The notes beneath the pieces are model-generated. The model did not search any database and had not been told where the DNA came from. It worked only from the letters and a program-made list of their open reading frames with translations. The translations under genes and the position numbers were made by a program. Shown in pieces: positions 1 through 8,181 of a stretch of 64,000 nt of DNA. Source of the DNA: JBFFZF01 sp050732695. Lineage in GTDB: Bacteria > Gemmatimonadota > Gemmatimonadetes > Longimicrobiales > RSA9. The first letter of the stretch is position 1. Every line of letters begins with the position of its first letter. The DNA is taken from NCBI GenBank assembly GCA_050732695.1, contig JBOHRL010000035.1, forward strand, positions 50,192 to 114,191. The letters are read 5' to 3'.

Positions 1-683
1 AAGCGTTCGACCGGATCGCCGACGAACTGCGCGCGCAGATCGACGCTCCCCGTGGCACCGGCCTGTGCAGCTGTCGTGCGAATGACCTGATTCGGATCCG
101 CACTCGGGTAATAGATCCAGAAGTACGTTCCATCACCGACAATGACATCGCCAGCGGGGTCAGAGAACTCGAGCTTGATGCGATCGGGACTGCGCTGGTA
201 CAGTGTGCCACGGCTGTTCGTTGTGTTGCGGAGCAGCGGATTCTCGACGGTCATGGCGAAGCTGGCCTTCATCGAGCGCACGCGCTCGTACGCATCGGAG
301 GCACGACGCAGAATGGCGACCGCGTCCTGCGCAGTGCCTGCTTCGGGTCGGGCGGTATTCGCTCCGCCGCCCGTTGTCGCGCGGCCCGCAGCGCCCGCGT
401 CTGTGCCAGTCGTTCCGCGACCTGCGGCTGCGCCCGAGTCTGCACCGGCAATCCCGCGCCCAGGAACACGATCACCGGCCGCGCCGCGACGGCTGGAATC
501 CGGGATTGTCGCTCCGCCCGCGGAATCCCTCGAGCCTGACGCGGTCGTTTCGTTGGCGGCAGGCGAATCGGTGTCCGCTTCATTGTGCGCCGACTCGGCG
601 ACACACGCGAAACAGACAGCACCAGCGAGTGCTGCGAAGTGCGCGGCGCGCGTGACGCGACGGAAGATCGAATTCGCTTTCAT
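1..683 (-). CDS. lolA: LolA-like outer-membrane lipoprotein carrier (partial, 3' end off window)
   Basis: The reading frame opens with ATG at 683 and runs off the left edge without a stop, so 227 codons are visible. Residues 1-30 look like an export signal. A long Gly/Ala/Thr/Ser-rich, low-complexity stretch of about 90 residues follows. The conserved part starts near residue 120, with a sequence typical of LolA-type proteins: a helix with YERVRSMKASFAMTV, then GTLYQRSPDRIKLEFSDPAGDVIVGDGTYFWIYYP. LolA proteins carry lipoproteins across the periplasm to the outer membrane. The gene follows ftsK after a 101 bp gap, the same order as ftsK-lolA in Escherichia coli, which supports the call. The long linker between signal and domain is atypical. 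The C-terminal third is not visible, so completeness cannot be judged. Confidence 0.82.
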   Translation of the reverse strand, partial: MKANSIFRRVTRAAHFAALAGAVCFACVAESAHNEADTDSPAANETTASGSRDSAGGATIPDSSRRGAAGDRVPGRGIAGADSGAAAGRGTTGTDAGAAGRATTGGGANTARPEAGTAQDAVAILRRASDAYERVRSMKASFAMTVENPLLRNTTNSRGTLYQRSPDRIKLEFSDPAGDVIVGDGTYFWIYYPSADPNQVIRTTAAQAGATGSVDLRAQFVGDPVER

Positions 684-784
684 GATCGCCGCACATACCC
701 GCCGGAGCGGGCGGCCGTTCCTCATGGCCGCGCAGCCGACAATGTCATGCGGCGGCGCGGCACGCATGGACCGGGCGCGTGCAA

Positions 785-3025
785 TCAGTCCTCGCCGAGT
801 ACGTGGTCGAGCGATTCCAGACCGACGAGGACTTCGCGCGGCTTGGACCCATCGGGCGGACCGAGAATACCGGCCGTGTGCAGCTGGTCGATAATGCGAG
901 CGGCACGTCCGTAGCCGATGCGCAACCGGCGTTGCAGCAGCGAGGTCGAGCCCTGCTGGTGTTGAATGCAGATTTCGGCGGCCTGCCGGAACAGCGCATC
1001 GCGCTCGTCCGGCAGATCGAACTCTTCCTGTTCGGCGTCGTGCTCGTGGGAGCGGACGTACTCGATGATGTCCTCCTCGGACATCGGGCGTTCGGCGCCG
1101 GCCGCGCGGTACCACTCCATGAGGCGCTCGGTTTCCTCCGTCGATATGAACGCGCCCTGCATGCGCACCGGATCGGACGAGCCTGGCGGGAGGAACAGGA
1201 GATCGCCGTTGCCGAGAAGTGCATCGGCGCCGTTCTGATCGAGGATCGTGCGCGAGTCGACTTTGCTGGCCACACGGAACGCGATGCGGCAGGGGAAATT
1301 TGCCTTGATCAGGCCCGTGATCACGTTCACGCTCGGCCGTTGCGTGGCAACAATGAGGTGGATGCCGATGGCGCGTGCCTTCTGCGCGAGCTGTGCGAGC
1401 GGCCGCTCGACTTCTGCCTGCACGGTCATCATGAGGTCCGCCAGCTCATCGACCACGACAACGATGTACGGCAGTGAATCTTCTTCGTAGTGCCAGCTTG
1501 CGGGCTCGTTTTCCGGACCTTTCGGATATGCACGGCGCAGCGAGTTCCCGTCTGCGAGCCGCCTGTTGAATTCCGTGATGGATCGCGCGTTGTTCGCCGA
1601 CAGCAGTTCGTAGCGGCGCTCCATCTCGATGACGGCCCACTTGAGAACCCGCGCGGCATCGTGCGGATCGCGAACCACCGGGTGGCGCAGGTGCGGCAGA
1701 TCCGCATACATCGACAGTTCCACCATTTTCGGATCGATGAGCAACAGGCGCAGCGTCTCCGGTGTGTGCCGGTATACCAGACTCGTGATGAGGACGTTGA
1801 TGCACACGGATTTACCGGAACCGGTCGCGCCTGCAATCAGCAGGTGCGGCATCCTGACGAGATCTGCGATGTACGATTTGCCCGTGAGATCCTTGCCGAG
1901 CGCGAGCGGCAGATCGCCGCGCGCCCGCTGAAAGGCCGCCGACTCGAGGACGTGACGGAGATAGACGACTTCGGGTTCCGGATTCGGGACTTCGACGCCC
2001 ACCGCGCCCTTGCCCGGGATGGGCGCGACAATGCGGATGCTGGGCGCACGCAGGGCAAGCGCGAGGTCCGCATCAAGGGACGCAATGCGATTCACCTTCA
2101 CGCCGGGTGCCGGCTCGACCTCGAACTGCGTCACGACCGGACCGGTCGTCCGGCCGACGACCCGGCCCTCGACCTTGAACGTACGCAGCGTCCGGATCAG
2201 CACATCGCCCAACCGCTCGAACTCGCCTTCCGCCACGGCCGCGTCGCGCACCGGTTGCTCGTTCAGAAGCGGGAGCGGCGGCAGGTCCGTGACGTTGGCA
2301 CGCGGCATCGCGAACGGATCGGCCGGTTCCACGGCGGCCCGTTTCGGCTTCGACTTGCGCCGCGAAAGCAGACCCAAGCCGTTGCTCTGTTCCGGAGCGA
2401 TCGCGGCCGGTTCCACCGGCATGCGTGCGTCGTCGGTCGCGTACTCCGGTGATACCGATTCGACCGGCGCAGCCGGGCCCGGCCGGCGCAATCGTGAGAT
2501 GAGCTGTTGGCTACCACGCGCAGCACTGCCGGCAGGGTTCCAACCAATGGTCGCAATGCACAGTGCGATGAACAGAACGAGCAGAGCCAGCAATGCGCCG
2601 AACTTGCCGATGGTCGAAACCAGCAGGAGCGCGAGACTGTTGCCGATCCAGCCTTTTGCGACCGGCGGGAGGAGTGGCGTGAACGCCGTAGCATCGCCAC
2701 CTGCCGCGAAGAGCGCGGCGAAGGCCGGCAGCAGAACCAGCAAGCCGGTGCCGAGAGCGCCCCAACGAACGGCCGTCGTCGCCCCGATCCACGCGAAGCT
2801 CGCGGCGCCCGCCATGCAGAGGAGCAGCGGGACGAGGAAGAACCCGGCACCCAGAGCGGCCAGCCCTTTCTCACGCACGGCCGTGCCGAGGACGCCCATG
2901 ATGTTGCCGTCGGGAAACGCGTCCGGTGCAAGGCGAGTCACCGGGACGAGGCTCAACGCGACGAACAATGCGAGCGCGAGCAGCCCGAGGCCGAGAAGTT
3001 GTCTGCGCTTCTTCTGCGAGAGCAT
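785..3025 (-). CDS. ftsK: DNA translocase FtsK/SpoIIIE
   Basis: This 746-residue protein has the full FtsK architecture. Hydrophobic segments lie at about residues 8-30, 57-110 and 127-162 (four transmembrane helices are likely). A short variable linker follows (about 165-265), then the alpha/beta motor. Walker A is GATGSGKS at 399-406 and Walker B is VVVVDELAD at 521-529. The C-terminal winged-helix gamma domain (about 675-746) carries SLLQRRLRIGYGRAARIID, the part that reads KOPS/SRS-type polar sequences. The protein anchors at the division septum and pumps DNA to clear the chromosome terminus. The linker is far shorter than in E. coli FtsK, closer to SpoIIIE or SftA size. It starts 8 bp after the comB stop and is followed by lolA. 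Confidence 0.97.
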   Translation of the reverse strand: MLSQKKRRQLLGLGLLALALFVALSLVPVTRLAPDAFPDGNIMGVLGTAVREKGLAALGAGFFLVPLLLCMAGAASFAWIGATTAVRWGALGTGLLVLLPAFAALFAAGGDATAFTPLLPPVAKGWIGNSLALLLVSTIGKFGALLALLVLFIALCIATIGWNPAGSAARGSQQLISRLRRPGPAAPVESVSPEYATDDARMPVEPAAIAPEQSNGLGLLSRRKSKPKRAAVEPADPFAMPRANVTDLPPLPLLNEQPVRDAAVAEGEFERLGDVLIRTLRTFKVEGRVVGRTTGPVVTQFEVEPAPGVKVNRIASLDADLALALRAPSIRIVAPIPGKGAVGVEVPNPEPEVVYLRHVLESAAFQRARGDLPLALGKDLTGKSYIADLVRMPHLLIAGATGSGKSVCINVLITSLVYRHTPETLRLLLIDPKMVELSMYADLPHLRHPVVRDPHDAARVLKWAVIEMERRYELLSANNARSITEFNRRLADGNSLRRAYPKGPENEPASWHYEEDSLPYIVVVVDELADLMMTVQAEVERPLAQLAQKARAIGIHLIVATQRPSVNVITGLIKANFPCRIAFRVASKVDSRTILDQNGADALLGNGDLLFLPPGSSDPVRMQGAFISTEETERLMEWYRAAGAERPMSEEDIIEYVRSHEHDAEQEEFDLPDERDALFRQAAEICIQHQQGSTSLLQRRLRIGYGRAARIIDQLHTAGILGPPDGSKPREVLVGLESLDHVLGED

Positions 3026-3033
3026 CGACGTCT

Positions 3034-3753
3034 CTAGAAAGTCACACGGCGTTCATGGTAGCGCGGCAGGTTCTCGTGCGCGTCCGTCTGCGCACAGAAG
3101 CCAATGTCCTCGGCGTAACCGACGCGCGCCAGTTGCCGGCCCGCCGCGGTTCGCTTCAGTAGCCGGTCGAGTGAATTGCCCCACCGCTGTGCCACCAGCA
3201 TGGCCGCCCGCGAGCCATCGTTCATCCGTACGTCGTCTGCCGCTTTGCCGATTCTCCGTGCGAGCAATCCAGCGCACGCGGCATCCTCGATCGCGAACCG
3301 GCCGTGGCGGCCGGCACACAGCAGTACGGCATCCGCGCCGATCTTCGCAACCGCCGCCGCGGCGGCCGCAGCGTTGCGCAGGCACGCGACGTAGCAGGTT
3401 GAACCGGCGGATGCCGCAAGCAGCGCCGGCGTCCCGTTCGTCGTCGTCATGACCAGGGTGCGGCCGCGCACGCGCTCGGAAGTGAACTCGAGCGGCGAAT
3501 TGCCGAGGTCGAACCCGGGAATCGGACTCGAGGCGCGTTCCCCGCACAGCAGCAGATCATCTCGCCGGCCGAGTCCGTCCTTGCGACGGACCGCCTCTTC
3601 GACGGATGCGACCGGCAGGATCTCGCGCGCACCGTTAACCATCGCCTGGAGCATCGTCGTCGTCGCGCGCAGCACATCGATGACGACCACGGTCCTCCCG
3701 ACAAGGTCTCCCGGCGTCGGTTCCTTCGGCGTGAAATACGTGTCCAGTCTCAC
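3034..3753 (-). CDS. comB: 2-phosphosulfolactate phosphatase family (ComB)
   Basis: This 239-residue protein matches the ComB family along its length. The diagnostic strings are VVVIDVLRATTT near residue 22, GERASSPIPGFDLGNSPLEF near 71, TTTNGTPAL near 103 and the C-terminal NSLDRLL region. ComB enzymes are magnesium-dependent acid phosphatases that hydrolyse 2-phosphosulfolactate to sulfolactate, known from archaeal coenzyme M synthesis and found widely in bacteria with no coenzyme M. No other coenzyme M or sulfolactate gene is visible nearby, so the physiological substrate is uncertain. Its start overlaps the accC stop by 4 nt, so it is probably translated with the acetyl-CoA carboxylase genes. 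Confidence 0.88.
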   Translation of the reverse strand: MRLDTYFTPKEPTPGDLVGRTVVVIDVLRATTTMLQAMVNGAREILPVASVEEAVRRKDGLGRRDDLLLCGERASSPIPGFDLGNSPLEFTSERVRGRTLVMTTTNGTPALLAASAGSTCYVACLRNAAAAAAAVAKIGADAVLLCAGRHGRFAIEDAACAGLLARRIGKAADDVRMNDGSRAAMLVAQRWGNSLDRLLKRTAAGRQLARVGYAEDIGFCAQTDAHENLPRYHERRVTF

Positions 3754-5108
3754 GCCGGCCTGCCCCTCGCCGCCATCCAGCGCTCGACGAACCGGGTATC
3801 GATGTCGCCTGCGACGAACTGCGGATCGCTCATCAGCTCGATAAGAAACGGGATCGTCGTGTGGATTCCTTCGATAATGAAGGATTCGAGGGCGAGTCGC
3901 ATGCGCGCAATCGCCTCGAGCCGCGTCTCACCGAAGGTGATCAACTTGCCGATCAGCGAATCGTAATGCGGCGGCACGACGTAGCCGGCATACGCATGCG
4001 TGTCCACGCGCACACCCGGTCCGCCCGGCGGATGGAAGATCGAGATCGTGCCCGGGCTGGGCGTGAAATTGCGCGCCGGATCTTCCGCATTGATGCGGCA
4101 TTCGATGGCATGACCGCGCAGGACGACGCCTTCCGGTGGCAGGCTGAGCGGCTCACCCGCCGCGACGCGGATCTGCTCCTTCACCAGGTCCACGGAAGTC
4201 ACGACTTCGGTCACGGGGTGCTCGACCTGGATGCGCGTGTTCATCTCCATGAAGTAGAACTGTCCATGCTGGTCGTAAAGGAACTCGATGGTACCGGCGG
4301 ACTGGTAGTGGATCGCACACGCGCCGCGCAGGGCGGCCTTGCCCATGGCGTCGCGCGTGGCCGCGGACAATGCGACCGATGGCGCCTCCTCGATCAGTTT
4401 CTGATGACGGCGCTGGATCGAGCACTCGCGTTCGCCGAGATGGGCGACGCGGCCGTGGCGGTCACCCATCACCTGGATCTCGATATGGCGAGGCCGCTCG
4501 AGATACCGCTCGAGGTAGACGGAGGCGTCACCGAACGCGGCTCGCGCTTCGTTCTGTGCGACCTGGAGCTGCGCGGCGAAGGAATCCACGTCGCTGGCAA
4601 CGCGCATGCCCTTGCCACCGCCGCCCGCAGCGGCCTTGATGATGACGGGGAATCCGATCCCGCGCGCGACTTCGATCGACTGCTCGGCATCCTGCACGGC
4701 GCCTTCGCTGCCGGGAACCGTGGGCACGCCGACGTCGGCCATGGTGCGGCGGGCAACGGCCTTGTCGCCCATCATGCGGATCTGGTCCGCGGTCGGCCCG
4801 ATGAAAACGATGTCGGATCGTTCGCAGATCTCGGCGAACTCAGCATTCTCGGCGAGGAAGCCGTACCCGGGATGGATGGCCTCGGCGCCGGTCACCTCGG
4901 CAGCCGCGATGATGCGCGGGATGTTGAGGTAACTGTCGCGCGCGGCAGGCGGACCGATGCAGACTTCCTCATCGGCGAATCGGACATGCAGGGATTCGCG
5001 GTCCGCTTCACTGTACACGGCGACGGTGCGAATGCCCATCTCCCGGCACGCACGGATCACGCGCAGCGCGATCTCGCCGCGATTGGCGATCAGGACTTTG
5101 CGGAACAT
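3750..5108 (-). CDS. accC: Acetyl-CoA carboxylase, biotin carboxylase subunit
   Basis: The 452-residue protein has the usual length for AccC. It opens with MFRKVLIANRGEIALRVIRA, the N-terminal pre-ATP-grasp fold. The glycine-rich ATP loop AAGGGGKGM is at about 160-168, the ERECS motif at 226-230 and the catalytic EMNTRIQVEHPVTE segment at 288-301. It carboxylates the biotin on AccB using ATP and bicarbonate, the first step in making malonyl-CoA for fatty acids. accB lies 65 bp upstream, and comB overlaps the end by 4 nt. The carboxyltransferase genes accA and accD are not in this window. Confidence 0.97.
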   Translation of the reverse strand: MFRKVLIANRGEIALRVIRACREMGIRTVAVYSEADRESLHVRFADEEVCIGPPAARDSYLNIPRIIAAAEVTGAEAIHPGYGFLAENAEFAEICERSDIVFIGPTADQIRMMGDKAVARRTMADVGVPTVPGSEGAVQDAEQSIEVARGIGFPVIIKAAAGGGGKGMRVASDVDSFAAQLQVAQNEARAAFGDASVYLERYLERPRHIEIQVMGDRHGRVAHLGERECSIQRRHQKLIEEAPSVALSAATRDAMGKAALRGACAIHYQSAGTIEFLYDQHGQFYFMEMNTRIQVEHPVTEVVTSVDLVKEQIRVAAGEPLSLPPEGVVLRGHAIECRINAEDPARNFTPSPGTISIFHPPGGPGVRVDTHAYAGYVVPPHYDSLIGKLITFGETRLEAIARMRLALESFIIEGIHTTIPFLIELMSDPQFVAGDIDTRFVERWMAARGRPA

Positions 5109-5173
5109 GCCGGCGGATCAGAGCACGCGGCAGACAGGAATTGCAGCGAGGCGGTCTCGGGCGCTGGTTCGGC

Positions 5174-5758
5174 TCATGCGCCCGAGCCCGTCTTCTCGAC
5201 GCGAAACAGGATCTGCCCGTACTCGACCGGGTCGGCATTGTCGACGAGGATCTCGCGGACAACCCCATCGACATCCGATTCCAGTTCGTTCATCAGCTTC
5301 ATCGCCTCGAGGATGCACAGCGTCTGCCCGGCCGTGACCGTGCTACCTACTTCTATATAGGCGGGCGCCTCCGGTGCGGGGGCGCGGTAGAACGTGCCAA
5401 CCATCGGCGATTTCACCTCGTAGAGGTCTGCCGCCGGTCTGACCTCGACGTCTGCGGCTGGCGAGGCCGACGGCGGCGAGGGCGCACGTGCCGGCTCGGC
5501 TGCGGCTGGCGCAGCAGCAGGCGCCATCGCGAAGGCAAGAGCCGTCTTCGAAATGCGAATGCGCATCCCGGCGCGACTGATCTCGAGGCTGTCGATCCCG
5601 CTGTCGTCCACTGCGGCAATCAGACTTCGTACCAGATCGACATCGATGCCATGCCACTTTGCCGCGGCCGGTCCTGCCCCGTTCGCGCGCGCATTGGCAT
5701 CGGACCCACTCTGCTTCACATCTTCCTGGGCCGCATTCTTCTTGCGGGATCCCGGCAT
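5174..5758 (-). CDS. accB: Biotin carboxyl carrier protein of acetyl-CoA carboxylase
   Basis: This 194-residue protein has an N-terminal helical region (about 35-75), an Ala/Pro-rich flexible linker (about 77-110) and a C-terminal biotinyl domain. The biotinylation site is EAMKLMNE, with the acceptor lysine at residue 154. The domain also shows the PMVGTFYRAPAPEAPAYIEVG strand typical of bacterial BCCP with its thumb insertion. It shuttles carboxylated biotin between AccC and the AccAD carboxyltransferase. It sits 11 bp downstream of aroQ and 65 bp upstream of accC. Confidence 0.96.
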   Translation of the reverse strand: MPGSRKKNAAQEDVKQSGSDANARANGAGPAAAKWHGIDVDLVRSLIAAVDDSGIDSLEISRAGMRIRISKTALAFAMAPAAAPAAAEPARAPSPPSASPAADVEVRPAADLYEVKSPMVGTFYRAPAPEAPAYIEVGSTVTAGQTLCILEAMKLMNELESDVDGVVREILVDNADPVEYGQILFRVEKTGSGA

Positions 5759-5769
5759 CGTCTGCTCCT

Positions 5770-6252
5770 TCAGGGTGCGCGGCGAGTCGGCTCTCCGGCG
5801 CCCGACCGGTTTTCGCCGGCCCGGCGCAGGCTCTCGACAAGGCCCCGCACCGCCAGTGAGTAGCTCTCCGTCCCGAACCCCATCACGATCCCTCGCGCCC
5901 GCGGCGCCAGCAACGACCGATGTCGATACGGTTCCCTCGCCGCAAGGTTCGAGAGATGCACTTCAACATATGGCCGGTCGACTCCCAACAGCGCATCCAG
6001 CAGAGCAACGCTCGTGTGTGTGTACCCGCCCGCGTTCACCACGAACCCGGCGACTCGCCCCGCGGCGGTGTGGATGAAGTCGATCAGAGCACCTTCGCTG
6101 TTGGACTGAAACGATTCGATCTCCGCACCCAGCCCGGTCGCGAGGGCGCGAAGACCTTCATTCAGCTCCGCCAGCGTCGTGCGGCCGTACATCTCTGGCT
6201 CGCGGTGCCCCAGCAGGTCCAGGTTCGGACCGTGGACGATCGCGATCCTCAC
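5770..6252 (-). CDS. aroQ: 3-dehydroquinate dehydratase, type II
   Basis: The protein has 160 residues, a normal length for the dodecameric type II enzyme. It begins MRIAIVHGPNLDLLGHREPEMYG, which includes the PNLNLLG-like substrate loop and the catalytic tyrosine in MYGRTTL. The segment NAGGYTHTSVALLDALLG and the downstream EVHLSNLAAREPYRHRS complete the family signature. It removes water from 3-dehydroquinate in the shikimate pathway. Its start overlaps the end of the upstream TPR gene by 4 nt, and accB follows after 11 bp. AroQ beside accB-accC is a recurrent bacterial arrangement. Confidence 0.95.
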   Translation of the reverse strand: MRIAIVHGPNLDLLGHREPEMYGRTTLAELNEGLRALATGLGAEIESFQSNSEGALIDFIHTAAGRVAGFVVNAGGYTHTSVALLDALLGVDRPYVEVHLSNLAAREPYRHRSLLAPRARGIVMGFGTESYSLAVRGLVESLRRAGENRSGAGEPTRRAP

Positions 6253-7922
6253 TTCTTGAGGCTCTGTAGCCAGGTCCGGAACATCTCGAGATCCTCTTCA
6301 GACTCCGTGCCCTCGACCTGGTCAGCCAGCGGAGCAGCCGGTCGAGGCATGGCCAGCGGCGGCTCCGCCGCAGCGACAGGGTCCGGACCGAACCACTCAT
6401 CGAAGGCGGCCTCGACCGAGCCCGCGGCCGATCCGGAGCCCACGGCCGGATGGGGTGGTTCGATCTCGTCTACGAGGAGCAGCTCGTCCGTGACGGCCTC
6501 CGGCGCCGGCTCCGCCTGGAACCCGAAACTGCCGGCCCCGGTGTCAACGCGATCCGGTTCGACCGGCGGTGCCCCGGCGGGCCGCCACGCCAGCAGCGCC
6601 CGGAAATAGTCGCCCGCCCGACGGACATCGGGCCCTTCTTCTTCCTGGCGCGACTGCGGCCAGGCGTACAGAGTATCATCGCCTGCATCGACCGCGCCGT
6701 CACCCCCCGTCCACGCGGATTCGACCTTCTGGAGCCACGCCTCCCGCTCCTCCCCGGCCGGTGCCTCGGCTTCGCCAGCGGGCATAACCAGGATTTCCTC
6801 CAGCTCGACCAACCTTGCCGCGATCCGATCGTCATGGGGCCGCAGCCGGAGCAGCTGCCGATACACCTCCACGGCCCGTTCCGTCAGACCCTGTGCCGCA
6901 TAGACCTCGGCCATGGTCTCGGTCACCATCTCGTCCGGCCGCTCAGCTGCGAGGTCAAGCGATTCCTGCGTATCTCCGGCGAGTTCCGAGGCGACGTCGA
7001 GCGGTTCCCGAGCATCATCGGCCGTTTCCGATTCCCGGTCGAGCGGCTCTGTCGCAGGCTCCACCGCGAGGTCGGCTGCGTCGTCGGCCGCGATCAGTAC
7101 GGCCTCGACCGAAGTCACGTGGATTTCGATGGGCGACGGCTCCTCGTCGGTGATATCGACGAGTTCCGGCTGCGCAATCTCCTCGTCGCCGGCGGATTCG
7201 TGGCTGGCTTGTTCGCCGGCGAATTCGTCGCTGGCTTGTTCGCCGGCGGATTCGTCGCTGGCTGGCTCGCCGGCGGGTTCGCGGTCCCAGTCCGCTTCGG
7301 TGATCGCGGGTTCGGCGAACCGATCCCAGCGGTCCTGGGGAACCCAATCCCCGGCCGGCAATTCACGATCCGTCGGTTGGCCGCCGGTCAGGCCGTAACT
7401 CACGTCCTCGTAATCCCCCGGTTCCGGCGGTTCATCGACTTCGACACCATCCACTTCGGCACCGGCAGCGCCGGCCGACCAGGCCTCTCCGACCGGTGCA
7501 TCGCCCTCCCGCTCCGCGTTCGCACTCAGGTCGCGGATCAGTTGGCCGATCTCATCGTTGCCCGGATCCAGGGCGGCCAGCTCCCGGTAATAGTGGAGGG
7601 CTTCAGCCGGGCGGTCGGCCTCGGTCGCGAGTTCGGCCAGCGCCCGCAGCGCGATGAGATTGTGACGGTCCAGTTCCAGAACCCGGCGGAACGCGCTGGC
7701 GGCACCGGCCTCATCACCGGCATCGAGCAGGACACGACCCAGAACGACGTGAGCGCTCGGGTAGTCCGTATGCCGGGCCAGGCCGGAGTCGAGGATCTCG
7801 CGGGCACGGTCGAGGAGGCCGCCCTTGCGGTAGGCCTCGGCGAGATGGGTGAACACGCGTCCTTCCGGGTTGGCCGCGTAGAGCGCTTCGAGTTTCGCGA
7901 TCTCGTCCCGGTTGGTTTCCAT
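6249..7922 (-). CDS. TPR-repeat protein with acidic, repetitive middle region
   Basis: This 557-residue protein starts with tetratricopeptide repeats (about residues 1-135), with pairs such as GRVFTHLAEAYRKGGLLDRAREILDSGL and PSAHVVLGRVLLDAGDEAGAASAFRRVLEL. The centre is a long Glu/Asp/Ala-rich segment, including a tandem 9-residue repeat based on AGEQASDES. One further TPR-like pair (ETMAEVYAAQGLTERAVEVYRQLL) lies near residue 330, and a second acidic tail follows. There is no signal peptide, so it is probably cytoplasmic. It is first in the run leading to aroQ-accB-accC-comB-ftsK. TPR proteins are scaffolds; no partner is identified. Confidence 0.8.
   Translation of the reverse strand: METNRDEIAKLEALYAANPEGRVFTHLAEAYRKGGLLDRAREILDSGLARHTDYPSAHVVLGRVLLDAGDEAGAASAFRRVLELDRHNLIALRALAELATEADRPAEALHYYRELAALDPGNDEIGQLIRDLSANAEREGDAPVGEAWSAGAAGAEVDGVEVDEPPEPGDYEDVSYGLTGGQPTDRELPAGDWVPQDRWDRFAEPAITEADWDREPAGEPASDESAGEQASDEFAGEQASHESAGDEEIAQPELVDITDEEPSPIEIHVTSVEAVLIAADDAADLAVEPATEPLDRESETADDAREPLDVASELAGDTQESLDLAAERPDEMVTETMAEVYAAQGLTERAVEVYRQLLRLRPHDDRIAARLVELEEILVMPAGEAEAPAGEEREAWLQKVESAWTGGDGAVDAGDDTLYAWPQSRQEEEGPDVRRAGDYFRALLAWRPAGAPPVEPDRVDTGAGSFGFQAEPAPEAVTDELLLVDEIEPPHPAVGSGSAAGSVEAAFDEWFGPDPVAAAEPPLAMPRPAAPLADQVEGTESEEDLEMFRTWLQSLKK
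7188..7268. repeat. 27 bp in-frame tandem repeat within the TPR gene
   Basis: Three adjacent 27 bp units begin with gccggcg at 7188, 7215 and 7242, and a partial fourth unit starts at 7269. Units differ at a few positions. Each encodes nine residues of the AGEQASDES type on the minus strand. The unit length keeps the reading frame, so copy number could change without breaking the protein. Confidence 0.85.
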
Positions 7923-8113
7923 GATGAATCAGACTCCACGAGGTTGGGGCCGGAGAGGCGACCACCAGGCCGCCTTCGGTCGCTGACCCGCGTGCGCAAA
8001 CATACGCAACACGCTCAATGAATTCGTGGGCGAGCGCGGTCAAGTTAGCCGCCGCCATTTCCGCGTGTCAACGCGGGCAGGCCCATCGTCAGACGAGATA
8101 AACGCCGGTCCCG

Positions 8114-8142
8114 TTGAAAGGAAGCCGAACGGCGATTAGCTT
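8114..8142 (+). promoter_or_regulatory. Possible sigma-70-type promoter for the ppiD-like gene
   Basis: A TTGAAA hexamer at 8114-8119 is followed after 17 nt by TAGCTT at 8137-8142. The -35 element is good and the -10 element is weak. It lies about 40 bp upstream of the start codon, in the divergent spacer from 7923 to 8181. An AGGAGG ribosome binding site precedes the ATG at 8182 by 10 nt. Nothing else recognisable is in this spacer. Confidence 0.35.
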
Positions 8143-8181
8143 TTAACGCTTTTCTCGGGACCCACAGGAGGAACGATCGCC

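Noticed and set aside
2010..5360. Long open frames (about 480-500 codons) on the plus strand opposite ftsK, comB, accC and accB
   Set aside because: They are antisense to confident genes and show the Arg/His/Ser-rich composition of codon-position shadows in GC-rich DNA.
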